Assembly (NCBI RefSeq): GCF_000797515.1
Contig: NZ_JSBN01000213.1
Span: 54,910 to 118,909, forward strand
Direction: 5' to 3'
Origin: Sphingomonas sp. Ant H11
GTDB lineage: Bacteria > Pseudomonadota > Alphaproteobacteria > Sphingomonadales > Sphingomonadaceae
DNA length: 64,000 bases
Each line of letters begins with the position of its first letter. The first letter of the stretch is position 1. The notes beneath the pieces were generated by a model that saw nothing but the letters and a program-made list of their open reading frames with translations, was not told the DNA's origin and did not search any database. Positions 20,285 through 30,434 of this stretch are shown here, piece by piece. The position numbers and the translations under genes are program-made.

Positions 20285-21850
20285 ATGACCACCATCTCCA
20301 TTCGCCGCGCGCTGCTGTCGGTGTCCGACAAGACCGGTATCGTTGATCTCGCCCGTTCGCTCGCCGAGACAGGCGTCGAACTCGTTTCGACCGGTGGCAC
20401 CGCCAAGGCGCTGCGCGAAGCGGGTCTCACCGTACGGGACATTTCGGACCTGACCGGTTTCCCCGAAATGATGGACGGCCGGGTCAAGACGCTGCACCCG
20501 GTGGTGCATGGCGGGCTGCTCGCGGTGCGCGACGATGCCGCGCATGTCGCGTCGATGGAGGAGCATGGCATCGGCGCGATCGATCTCGTCGTGGTCAATC
20601 TCTATCCGTTCGAGGCGACCGTCGCCAAGGGTGCCGAGCGCGACGAGATCATCGAGAATATCGATATTGGCGGGCCGTCGATGGTGCGTTCGGCCGCGAA
20701 GAACCATGCCTTTGTCGCGATCGTCACCGATCCGGCGGATTATGCGGTGGTCGCGCAAGGCAGCACCACGCTTGCCGATCGCCGTCGCTTCGCCGCCAAA
20801 GCTTATGCCGCGACCGCCGCCTATGACGGGATGATCGCGCAGTGGTTCGCCTTTGCCGACCAGGGCGAACGCTTCCCCGAAACGCTGCCCCTGACGCTCA
20901 AGCGCGGGCAGGCCTTGCGCTATGGCGAGAACCCGCACCAGTCGGCGGCGTTCTACACCGCCAGCGGCCCGCACGCGCGCGGCATCGGCCAGGCGCGCCA
21001 GGTGCAGGGCAAGGAACTCAGCTACAACAACCTCAACGACGCCGATGCCGCGCTCGATCTGGTCAGCGAATTCCGCGAGGCTGCGCCGACCTGCGTCATC
21101 GTCAAGCACGCCAACCCCTGTGGCGTCGCTACCGGCACCACGCTCGAACAGGCCTATGCCGCCGCCTTCGCGTGCGACACGGTTTCGGCTTTTGGCGGAA
21201 TCATCGCGCTTAACCGGGCGCTGGACGGGGCGACGGCGCGCGCGATTTCGGGGATCTTCACCGAAGTGGTGGTCGCGCCCGATGCCGATGAAGAGGCGCT
21301 GGCGATCTTCGCCGCCAAGAAGAATTTGCGGTTGCTGCTGACCGGCGACCTGCCCAACCCGGCGCGGCCCGGTCTGCTCGCCAAGGCGATCACCGGCGGC
21401 TGGCTGGTGCAGACGCGCGATGGCGCGAGCAACCCCGAGCTGCAGGTCGTGACCAAGCGCCAGCCGACCGCCGAGGAACTGGCCGATTGCCGTTTCGCCT
21501 GGACCATCGCCAAGCACGTCAAGTCCAACGCCATCGTCTACGCCAAGGGCGGCAGCACCGCGGGCATTGGTGCGGGGCAAATGAACCGCCTCGAATCCGC
21601 GCGCATCGCCGCATGGAAGGCGAAGGACGCCGCCGAGAAGGCGGGTTGGGCAACTCCGCGCACGATCGGTTCGGCGGTAGCATCGGATGCCTTCTTCCCG
21701 TTTGCCGACGGTCTCCTGGCAGCAGTCGAGGCGGGCGCGACCGCCGTGATTCAGCCGGGCGGATCGATCCGCGACGATGAAGTGATCGCAGCGGCCGATG
21801 CAGCGGGCCTCGCGATGGTGTTCACCGGCGTTCGCCACTTCCGCCACTGA
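20285..21850 (+). CDS. purH: Bifunctional AICAR transformylase/IMP cyclohydrolase
   Basis: 521 residues; the last two steps of IMP synthesis. The N-terminal MGS-like cyclohydrolase domain reads [19 protein letters not shown] and [13 protein letters not shown]. The C-terminal AICARFT domain contains [25 protein letters not shown] (catalytic Lys-His) and the terminal [23 protein letters not shown] 20285 is chosen over the ORF's first ATG (20228), whose extension is basic and unconserved. Intact. Confidence 0.97.
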   Translation: MTTISIRRALLSVSDKTGIVDLARSLAETGVELVSTGGTAKALREAGLTVRDISDLTGFPEMMDGRVKTLHPVVHGGLLAVRDDAAHVASMEEHGIGAIDLVVVNLYPFEATVAKGAERDEIIENIDIGGPSMVRSAAKNHAFVAIVTDPADYAVVAQGSTTLADRRRFAAKAYAATAAYDGMIAQWFAFADQGERFPETLPLTLKRGQALRYGENPHQSAAFYTASGPHARGIGQARQVQGKELSYNNLNDADAALDLVSEFREAAPTCVIVKHANPCGVATGTTLEQAYAAAFACDTVSAFGGIIALNRALDGATARAISGIFTEVVVAPDADEEALAIFAAKKNLRLLLTGDLPNPARPGLLAKAITGGWLVQTRDGASNPELQVVTKRQPTAEELADCRFAWTIAKHVKSNAIVYAKGGSTAGIGAGQMNRLESARIAAWKAKDAAEKAGWATPRTIGSAVASDAFFPFADGLLAAVEAGATAVIQPGGSIRDDEVIAAADAAGLAMVFTGVRHFRH

Positions 21851-21859
21851 GGCGGCATC

Positions 21860-21889
21860 AAGCGGTCGCCGTTCAGGCGGCGACCGCTT
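21860..21889. terminator. Convergent hairpin between purH and the flippase gene
   Basis: A perfect 11-bp stem, AAGCGGTCGCC (21860-21870) and GGCGACCGCTT (21879-21889), with an 8-base loop. It overlaps the stop of the minus-strand flippase gene and follows the purH stop by 9 bases, so it could end transcription from both sides. There is no strong T tract. Confidence 0.55.
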
Positions 21890-23393
21890 CCGCCCCCGGC
21901 ATCCGCCGGAACAAGGCGCGGTCCTCTGGACCGAACGCAAAGCGATATAGCACGAACAGATAGACACCGGCGATGGCGGGTTCGCCGATCAGCAGCTCCG
22001 CCCATTCGAAACGGTGCGGCAGCAGGGTGAACGCTCCGCCGACCAGCCCCGCCGCCAGCACCGCCCACGCCATCGGCCAGCGCCAGCCCGCGACGCGCGC
22101 CTTGAGCAAATGTGCCAGATAGTTGGATTTGATAATCGACGTCAGCACGACCGACAGGAACAGCGCGATCGCCGGACCCGCCGCCTGATATTCGAGCGGC
22201 CAGCCGAGCCATTGCATCCCGAAGATCAGCGCGAAGCTAAGGCCCACCTGGAACAGCAGCATCCCGATCGAAATCGCCATGTTCTGCAGCCGCGCGATAT
22301 AGACGAGCGCGGATTCGCACACCGCCCCGGTCGAGGCCGCCGCTTCCGCGAACAGCAGGAACGCGAGCGCCGCCGTCCCCGCGACGAATTGCGGGCCCAC
22401 CGTCCCCATCACCGCCTCGCCCGGAATGGAGCCCATCATCGCGAGGCCGGTCTGCGCCGCCAGAATCCAGAAGCCGACTTGCCGCACCTGGCTGGCCACG
22501 CCGGCATTGTCGCCGCGCGCGAGACTGGTGGTGATGACCGGGCCCAGGATCGGGTCGAAACTGGTCTTCAGCTTCCCCGGAATCGAGGCGACCTGCTGCG
22601 CCATCCAGTAAATGCCGACGATGCGCGGTTCGAACATCAGGAACAGGATCGAGCGATCGACATTGCGCGTACCCCATTCCAGCGCATCGGCCCCGGCGAG
22701 CGGGGCATTGCGACGGATCAGCGCGATGGTGCGTGCCGGGTGCAGCCGCCAGCCATGCGGTCGCCCGTAACTGCGCACGAACGGAACGGCGGATGCCGCC
22801 AGCGCGGCGATCATCGACAGCATATAGGCGATGACCAGCCCGTCATGCCGCGCGATTGGATACAGCACGCCCGCCGCGATCGAGATCGTCCACGGTTCGA
22901 TCACCGCGCGCGCAGTCACCGTCGCCTGAACGTTGCGGCGATAGGCGAGGCCGGCAAGCATGATGTCGGACCACGCGCTGGCGACGATGATGCAGGGTAG
23001 CAGGCGTTCGAGCAGAGTCGGGCTGCTACCGTGATACATCAGCTCGGGCACCAGCATCAGCGCGGCGCTGGCGAGGCCCGACGCGATTGCGGCGACCACC
23101 AGGCAATCCCATACGATCTGGACATGCGGTCGCTCGTCCGCCTCCGCGATCGCTTGCGCCAGCCCGCGCTTAAGCCCGAAGGTAGCGAGCAAGGCCGCGA
23201 CCTCGACGAACAACACCGCACGCGCAAAGGTGCCGAGCGTATCCGGGCCGTAGAGTCGGCCGGCGATGAACAGGAACGGCAGCCGCGCGACCAGCCGCAT
23301 CATGAAGCCGATGATGTTGGTGCGGCCACCTTTGGCCAGCGCGTCGATTTCTTCCGTGCTTTGCCCGCCGGTCACGCCTGCGAGAGCGCTCAA
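21873..23393 (-). CDS. Polysaccharide flippase (Wzx/MVF-like lipopolysaccharide biosynthesis protein)
   Basis: 506 residues with 12-14 predicted membrane helices, an early [21 protein letters not shown] segment and the repeated helical pairs of the MOP (MATE/MurJ/Wzx) superfamily. Such proteins flip undecaprenyl-linked sugars across the inner membrane. The TTG start at 23393 overlaps the polA stop (TTGA), so it is cotranscribed with polA; a GTG at about 23375 is an alternative. No glycosyltransferases are nearby, so the polymer it serves is unknown. Confidence 0.85.
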   Translation of the reverse strand: MSALAGVTGGQSTEEIDALAKGGRTNIIGFMMRLVARLPFLFIAGRLYGPDTLGTFARAVLFVEVAALLATFGLKRGLAQAIAEADERPHVQIVWDCLVVAAIASGLASAALMLVPELMYHGSSPTLLERLLPCIIVASAWSDIMLAGLAYRRNVQATVTARAVIEPWTISIAAGVLYPIARHDGLVIAYMLSMIAALAASAVPFVRSYGRPHGWRLHPARTIALIRRNAPLAGADALEWGTRNVDRSILFLMFEPRIVGIYWMAQQVASIPGKLKTSFDPILGPVITTSLARGDNAGVASQVRQVGFWILAAQTGLAMMGSIPGEAVMGTVGPQFVAGTAALAFLLFAEAAASTGAVCESALVYIARLQNMAISIGMLLFQVGLSFALIFGMQWLGWPLEYQAAGPAIALFLSVVLTSIIKSNYLAHLLKARVAGWRWPMAWAVLAAGLVGGAFTLLPHRFEWAELLIGEPAIAGVYLFVLYRFAFGPEDRALFRRMPGAEAVAA

Positions 23394-26143
23394 TGCGCGG
23401 CCCCCCAGCTGAGCCCGGTGCCGATCTCGATGCCCAGCGGAACGCTGAGCGTCACCGCGGGCTCGGCGGCGGTTGCCATCACGCGTTCGATTACCGGCTT
23501 GGCGGCGGCGACATCGCCTTCGGGCAGTTCGAAGACCAGTTCGTCATGCACCTGCAGCAGCATCTGCACGTCGGGCAGGCCAGCTTCGAGTAAGGCCGGG
23601 CCCATCCGCACCATCGCGCGCTTGATGATGTCGGCGCAGGTGCCTTGGATCGGGGCGTTGATCGCGGCGCGTTCGGCCCCCTGGCGCTCATGCTGCACCT
23701 TGGAGGCGATGCGCGGGAAATGCGTTTTCCGCCCGAACAGGGTGGTGGTGTAGCCGGTTTCGCGCACGCTCTCGGTGGTCTGCGCGATATAGTTGCGGAT
23801 GCCGGGGAAGCGGTCGAAATAGCGGTCGATCATCGCCTGTGCTTCGTCCGCCGTCACATCCAGCCGACCGGCCAGGCCCCAGCGGCTGATGCCGTAAAGG
23901 ATCGCGAAGTTGATCGTCTTGGCGCGGCCGCGCGTGTCGCGATTGACCTCGCCGAACAATTCCTGCGCGGTCATGCTGTGGATGTCGGCCCCGCTGGCGA
24001 AGGCTTCGCGCAATGCGGGCACATCGGCCATGTGCGCGGCAAGCCGCAGCTCGATCTGTGAATAATCGGCGGCGAGCAGGACATTGCCCGGTTCCGCCAC
24101 AAAGGCATCGCGGATCTGGCGGCCGATTTCGGTGCGGATCGGGATGTTCTGCAAATTGGGATCGGTCGAGGACAAGCGCCCGGTCTGCGCGCCGGTCAGG
24201 CTGTAAGACGTATGCACGCGCCCCGTCGCCGGGTTGATCTGCGCTTGCAGGGCATCGGTATAGGTCGATTTGAGCTTCGACAATTGCCGCCATTCGAGCA
24301 CCTTGGTGGCGATGTCCTTGCCGGGGGAATCGCGGTCGGCAGCGATGCGTTCCAGTTCGGTGACATCGGTCGAATAGACGCCCGACTTGCCCTTGCGGCC
24401 ACCCTTGATGCCCATGCGTTCGAACAGCACGTCGCCCAATTGCTTTGGGCTGCCGATCGTGAACGGGCCACCGGCGAGCGCATGGATCTCGACTTCGAGC
24501 GCGCCGATCTGTCCGGAAAACTCGCCCGACAAATGCGCGAGGCGCTCGCGATCGACCTTGATGCCGTGGCGTTCCATCTGCGCGATGACGGGGACGAGCG
24601 GCCGGTCGACCATTTCATAGACACGCGTTGCGCCCTCGGCGGGCAAGCGCGGTTTGAAGCGCCGCCACAGCCTGAGCGTGACATCGGCGTCCTCGGCGGC
24701 GTAGCGCGTGGCTGCGTCGAGATCGATCTCGTTGAAGGTGCGTTGCGACTTGCCGACGCCGACCACGTCCTTGAAGGCGATGCAGCTATGCGAGAGATGC
24801 GTCGCGGCGAGTTCGTCCATGCTATGGCCGTGCAGCCCGGCATCGAGATCGAAGCTCATCAGGATCGTATCGTCAAAGGGCGCGACGTTCACGCCCAACC
24901 GCCCGAGCACGATCATATCGTATTTCAGATTGTGCCCGATCTTGAGCACGCCCGGATCCTCGAACAGCGGCTTCAACTTGGCGAGCGCGACCTCTGCGCT
25001 CAACTGCACCGGTTTTTCCGCAAAGAGCCCGCTTCCGCCATGTGCCAGAGGTACGTAGCAAGCGAGATTGGGATGCAGCGCCATGCTGATTCCGACCAGT
25101 TCGGCGCGCGTGGCATCGATTCCGGTGGTTTCGGTGTCGATCGCGATCCAGCCCTGGTGGCGCGCGATGGTGATCCAGCGCTCCAGCGCGGTTTCGTCGA
25201 CCACGGTCTCATACGAATCATGATCGCAGGGTGGGTCCTGCTCGGTCGGCACCGCCTTGGGGTCCGGAATCGGCGCATCGGCGACGGCCGACAATTTGGC
25301 GATGAGCGACTTGAAGCCGTGATGCTCCAGGAACGCGCGCAACGGCGCATCGGGAATGCCCTGCAATTCGAGCTCGTCGAGCGGCTGCGGCAGCGGTTCG
25401 TCGCATTTGAGCGTGACCAGCACCTTGGACAGCCGCGCATTATCGGCCTGCGCGATCAGATTGTCGCGCAATTTGCCGGCCTTCATCGTCGGCGCGGCGG
25501 CGAGCACGCCCTCGAGATCGCCATGTTCGGCGATCAGCTTGGACGCGGTCTTGGGGCCTACGCCGGTGACGCCGGGGACGTTGTCGACGCTGTCGCCCAT
25601 AAGCGCGAGCACGTCGCCCAATTGCGCGGGTTCGACGCCGAACTTCTCGCGGACATGCTCCGCGCCAAGGCGGCGGTTGTTCATCGTGTCGTACAGATCG
25701 AGTCCAGGCTCGATCAACTGCATCAGATCCTTGTCGGCGGAGACGATCGTCACCGCCCAGCCCTGCGCCAGCGCGGCTTTGGCGTAGCAGGCGATGATAT
25801 CGTCGGCCTCCAGCCCCTCGGTCTCGATACACGGCAGCGAGAAAGCGCGCGTGGCATCGCGAATCATCGGGAATTGCGGGACCAGATCCTCGGGCGCGGG
25901 CGGGCGGTGCGCCTTATATTGATCGTACAGATCGTTGCGGAAGGTCTTGCTCGACTTGTCGAGGATGACCGCCATGTGCGTCGGCCCATCGGCCTTGTGC
26001 AGTTCATCGGCCAGTTTCCACAGCATCGTGGTATAGCCGTAAACGGCACCGACCGGCTCGCCATGAATGTTGGTGAGCGGCGGGAGGCGGTGATAGGCGC
26101 GGAAGATATACCCCGAGCCATCGACAAGATAGAGATGCGGCAT
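23390..26143 (-). CDS. polA: DNA polymerase I
   Basis: 917 residues, with all three domains intact. 5'-3' exonuclease: YLVDGSGYIFRAYHRLPPLT, SADKDLMQL, GDSVDNVPGVTGVGPKTA. 3'-5' exonuclease: AIDTETTGIDATRAELVGIS with the metal-binding Asp and Glu, so proofreading is probably active. Polymerase: AADYSQIELRLAAHMADVP (motif A), RGRAKTINFAILYG (motif B), LQVHDELVFELP (motif C). ATG 26143 (MPHLYLVDGSG) is the conserved start. It removes RNA primers and fills gaps in repair. Confidence 0.97.
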   Translation of the reverse strand: MPHLYLVDGSGYIFRAYHRLPPLTNIHGEPVGAVYGYTTMLWKLADELHKADGPTHMAVILDKSSKTFRNDLYDQYKAHRPPAPEDLVPQFPMIRDATRAFSLPCIETEGLEADDIIACYAKAALAQGWAVTIVSADKDLMQLIEPGLDLYDTMNNRRLGAEHVREKFGVEPAQLGDVLALMGDSVDNVPGVTGVGPKTASKLIAEHGDLEGVLAAAPTMKAGKLRDNLIAQADNARLSKVLVTLKCDEPLPQPLDELELQGIPDAPLRAFLEHHGFKSLIAKLSAVADAPIPDPKAVPTEQDPPCDHDSYETVVDETALERWITIARHQGWIAIDTETTGIDATRAELVGISMALHPNLACYVPLAHGGSGLFAEKPVQLSAEVALAKLKPLFEDPGVLKIGHNLKYDMIVLGRLGVNVAPFDDTILMSFDLDAGLHGHSMDELAATHLSHSCIAFKDVVGVGKSQRTFNEIDLDAATRYAAEDADVTLRLWRRFKPRLPAEGATRVYEMVDRPLVPVIAQMERHGIKVDRERLAHLSGEFSGQIGALEVEIHALAGGPFTIGSPKQLGDVLFERMGIKGGRKGKSGVYSTDVTELERIAADRDSPGKDIATKVLEWRQLSKLKSTYTDALQAQINPATGRVHTSYSLTGAQTGRLSSTDPNLQNIPIRTEIGRQIRDAFVAEPGNVLLAADYSQIELRLAAHMADVPALREAFASGADIHSMTAQELFGEVNRDTRGRAKTINFAILYGISRWGLAGRLDVTADEAQAMIDRYFDRFPGIRNYIAQTTESVRETGYTTTLFGRKTHFPRIASKVQHERQGAERAAINAPIQGTCADIIKRAMVRMGPALLEAGLPDVQMLLQVHDELVFELPEGDVAAAKPVIERVMATAAEPAVTLSVPLGIEIGTGLSWGAAH

Positions 26144-26196
26144 TGCGGGTGGATAGCCCAAGCTTTCGCAAGGACAAAGCCCCGCTTTCGTGTCGG

Positions 26197-27302
26197 CTAT
26201 CCGTGATTCGCCACGACGCTCGCCACCACCGCCTGCATCAGCGCCTGGCGGGCGGGAATCGGCTTGGGCGTATCGCCGATCATCACTGCGATCGCGTAGC
26301 TGCGGCCATCGGGGGCGATCAGCAGGCCGACATCGTTATAGCCGGCAGTGCGTCCGGCGAGATCCTGGCCCGTGCCGGTCTTGTGGCCGAAGGTCCACCC
26401 GGCTGGCACCGCGCCGCGCAGGCGCTGCTTGCCGGTATGCGAGGATTCCATCGTGGCCAGAAGATACTCGGTCGAGCTGCGCGACAACAGGTCCCCCGCG
26501 CTTCAGCCGCGCCAGTGCCTCCGCAATGGCGCGGGGGGGCCGCACCGTCGGGCGGATCGGAAACATAGCGTTCATAGGCGGCGATGCGGTCGGTGCGCGG
26601 GAGACGCGCGCGGGCGAGCGCAAAGGCGTTGCCGAAGGCGAAATCGGGTTTCCATACCAACCCGGCGGTCTGGCTTTGCAGCAGGCGCTCGCCCGGGCCG
26701 AAGCGAATGTCGCCCAGCCGCTTGCGCTGGAGGAAATCGCGCACCGCATTGGGCCCGCCGACATAGCGCAACAAGCGGTCGTTGGCGGTGTTGTCGCTCA
26801 TCGTCAGCGCGCGTTGCAACAATTCGCCGACGGTGGTCTGATAGCCCTGCTCACCCTTGATCAGCGCCGCGATCGGCTGATGGAAGACGGTGAGATCGTC
26901 GCGGGTCAGCGTGATCGGATCTTCGAGTTTCAAGCGCCCGGCATCGCGGTAATCGAGCACGGTCATCGCGACCCACAATTTGCTGACGCTTTGCTGCGGC
27001 AGGCGTTGCTCGCCGCCGGTGTCGACCGCCCAGCCTTCCTCGATGCTGCGCACTGCGACGCCAACGCGTCCGTCAAAGCCCCGCACCAGCGCCGCGACAT
27101 TGGCGACGAGCGCGGAAGGCGGCGCGACGGGCCGCGGCGCGATGGGGACCGTCACCGTAGAGCTCGGCAGCGGAGCGAGCGGCGGAGCGGCGGCGAGGCG
27201 CGCGACATGGACATTGGCATCGTGACCGCAGGCGCACAGGGCAGCCGTAAGCACCATTGCCGCCGCCGGTTTTGGGAATCGATACGGAAGAATGCGCGTC
27301 AC
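26197..27302 (-). CDS. Class A beta-lactamase-like serine hydrolase, probable lipoprotein (two frameshifts)
   Basis: Penicillin-interactive fold with the serine-hydrolase motifs SVSK (active Ser and Lys), SDN (in TMSDNTANDRLL) and KTG (in FGHKTGTGQDL). The general-base region reads GERLLQS rather than the classical ExxLN, so real lactamase activity is uncertain. The N-terminus has a hydrophobic signal ending LCACG, a possible lipobox. Two runs appear one base too long: G7 at 26533-26539 and C5 near 26493-26497. Reading through both joins the three segments into one ~365-residue protein ending VASVVANHG. Chromosomal beta-lactamase or a cell-wall hydrolase are both possible. Confidence 0.82.
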
Positions 27303-27468
27303 CGTTTACTTGCCCCAATGTCCCGAGAAAGACCCTCTCTCCCGAGCCCCACATCCCATGATAGGGCAACAATAGGGTTGAGGAATCCTTTCGCGGCAAC
27401 CGTGCGATGAATCGCCTGTACCACAGGATGAGACGAGCTTTTAGCGGGAACCGGCCAGACCGTTGATT

Positions 27469-29103
27469 TCAGGGCACCAAAATGGTGTCGAGCGCTTCGG
27501 GCAGCATATTTGGATAATCCAGCGTATAATGCAGCCCGCGCGATTCCTTGCGGTGCAGCGCCGAACGCACGATCAGTTCCGCGGTCTGCAGCAGGTTGCG
27601 CAACTCGATCAGGTCGGGCGTGACGCGGAAGTGGCCGTAATAATCGTTGACCTCGTCGGTCAGCATGCGGATGCGGTGCTGCGCGCGTTCCAGCCGCTTG
27701 GTGGTGCGCACGATCCCGACATAATTCCACATGAAGCGGCGGATTTCGGTCCAGTTCTGCTTGATGACGACTTCCTCGTCCGAATCCTCGACGCGGCTTT
27801 CGTCCCACGGGCGGATCGCCGGCGGCGGGGGCAAATCGTCCCAATGCTCGCTGATATGCTGGGCGCACGCTTCGCCGAACACGAAACATTCGAGCAGGCT
27901 GTTGGAGGCAAGCCGGTTGGCGCCGTGCAGCCCGCTCTCGCTGCATTCGCCCGCGGCATAGAGGCCGGGAAGATCGGTGCGACCGTCGAGATCCACCACC
28001 ACCCCGCCGCAGGTGTAATGCTGCGCGGGCACCACCGGGATCGGGTCGGTGGTCATGTCGATGCCGAGGCCGAGCAGCTTTTCCTGGATGTTGGGGAAAT
28101 GCTCGTGGATGAACTCCGGCCCCATATGGCTGATGTCGAGATGAACGTAATCGAGCCCCAAGCGCTTGATTTCATGGTCGATCGCGCGCGCGACGATGTC
28201 GCGTGGGGCCAGTTCCAGCCGCGGATCGAAATCGGGCATGAAGCGATAGCCGGTATCGGGGATGAGCAATTGCCCGCCCTCGCCGCGCACCGCCTCGGTA
28301 ATCAGGAAATTCTTGACGTCGAGATTGTAGAGGCAGGTCGGGTGGAACTGCATCATCTCCATGTTGGAAACACGACACCCCGCGCGCCATGCCATGGCGA
28401 TTCCATCCCCGGTTGCGCCACGCGGTGCCGTCGAAAACAGATAGGTGCGCCCTGCCCCGCCCGTTGCGAGGATCGTTGCGCGCGCGGTGTACAGCTCGAC
28501 CCGACCGGTCGCGCGGTTGACGGCATAGACGCCCCACACATGCCCCGCGCCCGAATAGCGTTCCTCATGCCGACTGGTGGCAAGGTCGATCGCGACCATG
28601 TCGGGGACGAGCGTGATGTTGGGATGGTCGGTCGCGGCGCGTTGCAGCGCTTCCTGCACCGCCCAGCCGGTCGCATCGGCGACATGGACGATGCGGCGGT
28701 GCGAATGGCCGCCCTCGCGCGTCAAATGCAGCGCCCCGCCATTCTCTTCGCTTTCGGTCGCAAAGGGCACGCCGAGTTCGCGTAGCCGCGCGATCGCAGC
28801 GGGCGCGCGTTCGACCACCATTTCGACGGTCGCACGGTTGTTCAGCCCGGCACCCGCGATCATCGTGTCTTCGATATGGCTTTCGAAGGTGTCGCCTTCT
28901 TCCAGCACGGCCGCGATGCCGCCTTGCGCCCAGGCGGTCGAGCCTTCGTCGAGCCGCCCCTTGGCGAGTACAGTAACCTTGAAACGATCGGCGAGGTTGA
29001 GCGCTGCGGTGAGCCCGGCTGCACCCGAGCCGATGATGAGCACGTCCGAGGTGTTGGTCTGGGGCAAAAGCGGATCCGTTCGTGTCGAGCGCAGTCGAGA
29101 CAC
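27469..29103 (-). CDS. nadB: L-aspartate oxidase
   Basis: 544 residues or slightly fewer; oxidises L-aspartate to iminoaspartate, the first step of de novo NAD synthesis, with FAD. FAD motif LIIGSGAAGLTAALNLADRF, then GSTAWAQGGIAAVL, HTRE-type substrate residues (LHLTREGGHSHRRIVH), TEAVRGEGGQLL and GLHGANRLASNSLLE. The first dozen residues from GTG 29103 are encoded by an intergenic inverted repeat, so the true start may be TTG 29067 (LPQTNTSDVL). nadA and nadC are not in the window. Confidence 0.93.
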   Translation of the reverse strand: MSRLRSTRTDPLLPQTNTSDVLIIGSGAAGLTAALNLADRFKVTVLAKGRLDEGSTAWAQGGIAAVLEEGDTFESHIEDTMIAGAGLNNRATVEMVVERAPAAIARLRELGVPFATESEENGGALHLTREGGHSHRRIVHVADATGWAVQEALQRAATDHPNITLVPDMVAIDLATSRHEERYSGAGHVWGVYAVNRATGRVELYTARATILATGGAGRTYLFSTAPRGATGDGIAMAWRAGCRVSNMEMMQFHPTCLYNLDVKNFLITEAVRGEGGQLLIPDTGYRFMPDFDPRLELAPRDIVARAIDHEIKRLGLDYVHLDISHMGPEFIHEHFPNIQEKLLGLGIDMTTDPIPVVPAQHYTCGGVVVDLDGRTDLPGLYAAGECSESGLHGANRLASNSLLECFVFGEACAQHISEHWDDLPPPPAIRPWDESRVEDSDEEVVIKQNWTEIRRFMWNYVGIVRTTKRLERAQHRIRMLTDEVNDYYGHFRVTPDLIELRNLLQTAELIVRSALHRKESRGLHYTLDYPNMLPEALDTILVP

Positions 29104-29147
29104 CTGTCGCGGTGGCCCGCAGGGTTCTCGACTACGCTCGAACCGAA
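29079..29147. repeat. Imperfect inverted repeat (REP-like) upstream of nadB
   Basis: Arms 29079-29100 and 29126-29147 are complementary at 19 of 22 positions, around a 25-base spacer. Each arm has a TCGAGCGnAGTCGAGA core, a pattern I associate with dispersed palindromic elements in sphingomonad intergenic regions. It overlaps the proposed nadB 5' end. That it is dispersed cannot be verified from one window. Confidence 0.65.
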
Positions 29148-29163
29148 CGGGAAGACAAGGATA

Positions 29164-30090
29164 TTAGGCGGCGTTCGATGCCCGCGTAAGGTTTAGGAAC
29201 ACGTCCTCCAGATCGGCTTCGCGCGTCGAGACATCGACGATGCCGTAACCATCGGCCTGCACCGCAGCGAGCACCTGGCCCGCATTCACCTGGTCCTTGG
29301 CATAGGTGATGGCGAGCGTGCGCGTGCCCTTGAGTGCGATCTTCTGGAAACATGCCGCCGTTGGCAGTGCGGCAACGTCGCGGTCGACGGTCACCTCGAC
29401 CAGCTTCTCGGTCGCCTTTGCCAGCAATTCGCGCGTCGGCTCGTTGGCGATGACCTTGCCATGGTTGATGATGGCGATGCGGTCGCACAATTGTTCGGCT
29501 TCCTCGAGATAATGCGTCGTCAGCACCACCGTGATCCCCGCATCGTTGAGCGAGCGGACATAGGCCCAGAGCTGCTGGCGCAATTCGATATCGACGCCGG
29601 CCGTCGGCTCGTCCAGCACCAGCACGGGCGGGCTGTGGACCATGGCCTTGGCGACCATCAGCCGCCGTTTCATCCCGCCCGACAGCGTGCGCGCATAGGC
29701 ATTGGCCTTGTCCTCGAGATGCACCGCGCGCAGCAATTCCATCGAGCGCCGCTTCGCCTTGGGCACGCCGTACAGCCCGGCCTGGATCTCCAGCGTCTCG
29801 AACGGCGAGAAGAACGGGTCGAACAGGATTTCCTGGTTGACGATGCCGATCGAAACCTTGGCGTTGCGCGGGTGTTGGTCGATATCGAAGCCCCAGATCG
29901 AGGCGCTGCCGCTGGTCTTGTTAACGAGGCCGGCCAGGATGTTGATGAGCGTCGATTTGCCCGCACCATTGGGGCCGAGCAGGCCGAAGATTGTCCCACG
30001 CGGTACATCGAACGAGACCCCGTCGAGCGCGCGCTTGCCGCCCTTATAGGTCTTGCACAGGTTCGCGATGGAGATAGCGGCCTCGGTCAT
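29164..30090 (-). CDS. ABC transporter ATP-binding protein
   Basis: 308 residues. A full ABC ATPase: Walker A GPNGAGKST, Q-loop VNQEILFDPF, signature LSGGMKRR, Walker B VLVLDEPTAG, and H-loop TTHYLEEAEQL. It belongs to the CcmA/NodI/DrrA-type group of ABC-2 exporters, with a ~70-residue C-terminal extension (VDVSTREADLEDVFLNL) typical of that group. The membrane partner is not adjacent. Substrate unknown. Confidence 0.9.
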   Translation of the reverse strand: MTEAAISIANLCKTYKGGKRALDGVSFDVPRGTIFGLLGPNGAGKSTLINILAGLVNKTSGSASIWGFDIDQHPRNAKVSIGIVNQEILFDPFFSPFETLEIQAGLYGVPKAKRRSMELLRAVHLEDKANAYARTLSGGMKRRLMVAKAMVHSPPVLVLDEPTAGVDIELRQQLWAYVRSLNDAGITVVLTTHYLEEAEQLCDRIAIINHGKVIANEPTRELLAKATEKLVEVTVDRDVAALPTAACFQKIALKGTRTLAITYAKDQVNAGQVLAAVQADGYGIVDVSTREADLEDVFLNLTRASNAA

Positions 30091-30122
30091 GGCTTCGCCC
30101 TACGCGCGCCACGCGCCAAGCT

Positions 30123-30149
30123 CAATCCTCCCCGTGCCGGGGAGGATTG
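30123..30149. repeat. Perfect 11-bp palindromic hairpin
   Basis: CAATCCTCCCC (30123-30133) and GGGGAGGATTG (30139-30149) pair perfectly around the loop GTGCC. It lies between divergent genes (the ABC ATPase and the zf-CHCC gene), where a terminator would make little sense, and has no T tract; it is more likely a dispersed palindromic element or a site for a DNA-binding protein. Confidence 0.6.
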
Positions 30150-30182
30150 TTCACGCGCGACACCGCTGCTATGCGCGTCGCC

Positions 30183-30416
30183 ATGATCGCTCCGCCCGAA
30201 ATCGTCCGTGTCACCCACACCCGCAATCATTGCGATGGCGCGTCGGATATTCCCGGCGGTGCCAGCCTCGGCCATCCGCGCGTTTTCCTCGAAATCGATG
30301 AGAGCGGCTATGTCGATTGCGGCTATTGCGACCGGCGTTTCGTCCTGATCGGTGGCCCCGCCGATGGTGTCGATCCGTCGACCTTGCGCGATCACGGGGA
30401 TGGCGCAGGCCTGTAA
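30183..30416 (+). CDS. Zinc-finger domain-containing protein (zf-CHCC, NDUFS6-like)
   Basis: 77 residues from ATG 30183 (ATG 30171 also possible). The zf-CHCC pattern is complete: HCDG, then GHPRVFLEID, then DCGYCDRRF, giving Cys-His-Cys-Cys zinc ligands. The fold is that of NDUFS6, a complex I accessory subunit, and alphaproteobacterial members are thought to be its ancestors; a role in complex I assembly is inference. Same direction as tldD, 18 bases ahead of it. Confidence 0.85.
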   Translation: MIAPPEIVRVTHTRNHCDGASDIPGGASLGHPRVFLEIDESGYVDCGYCDRRFVLIGGPADGVDPSTLRDHGDGAGL

Positions 30417-30434
30417 GCCGCCTATATTGTCGGA

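Noticed and set aside
30123..30149. Intrinsic terminator
   Set aside because: The flanking genes are divergent, so nothing ends here, and there is no T tract.
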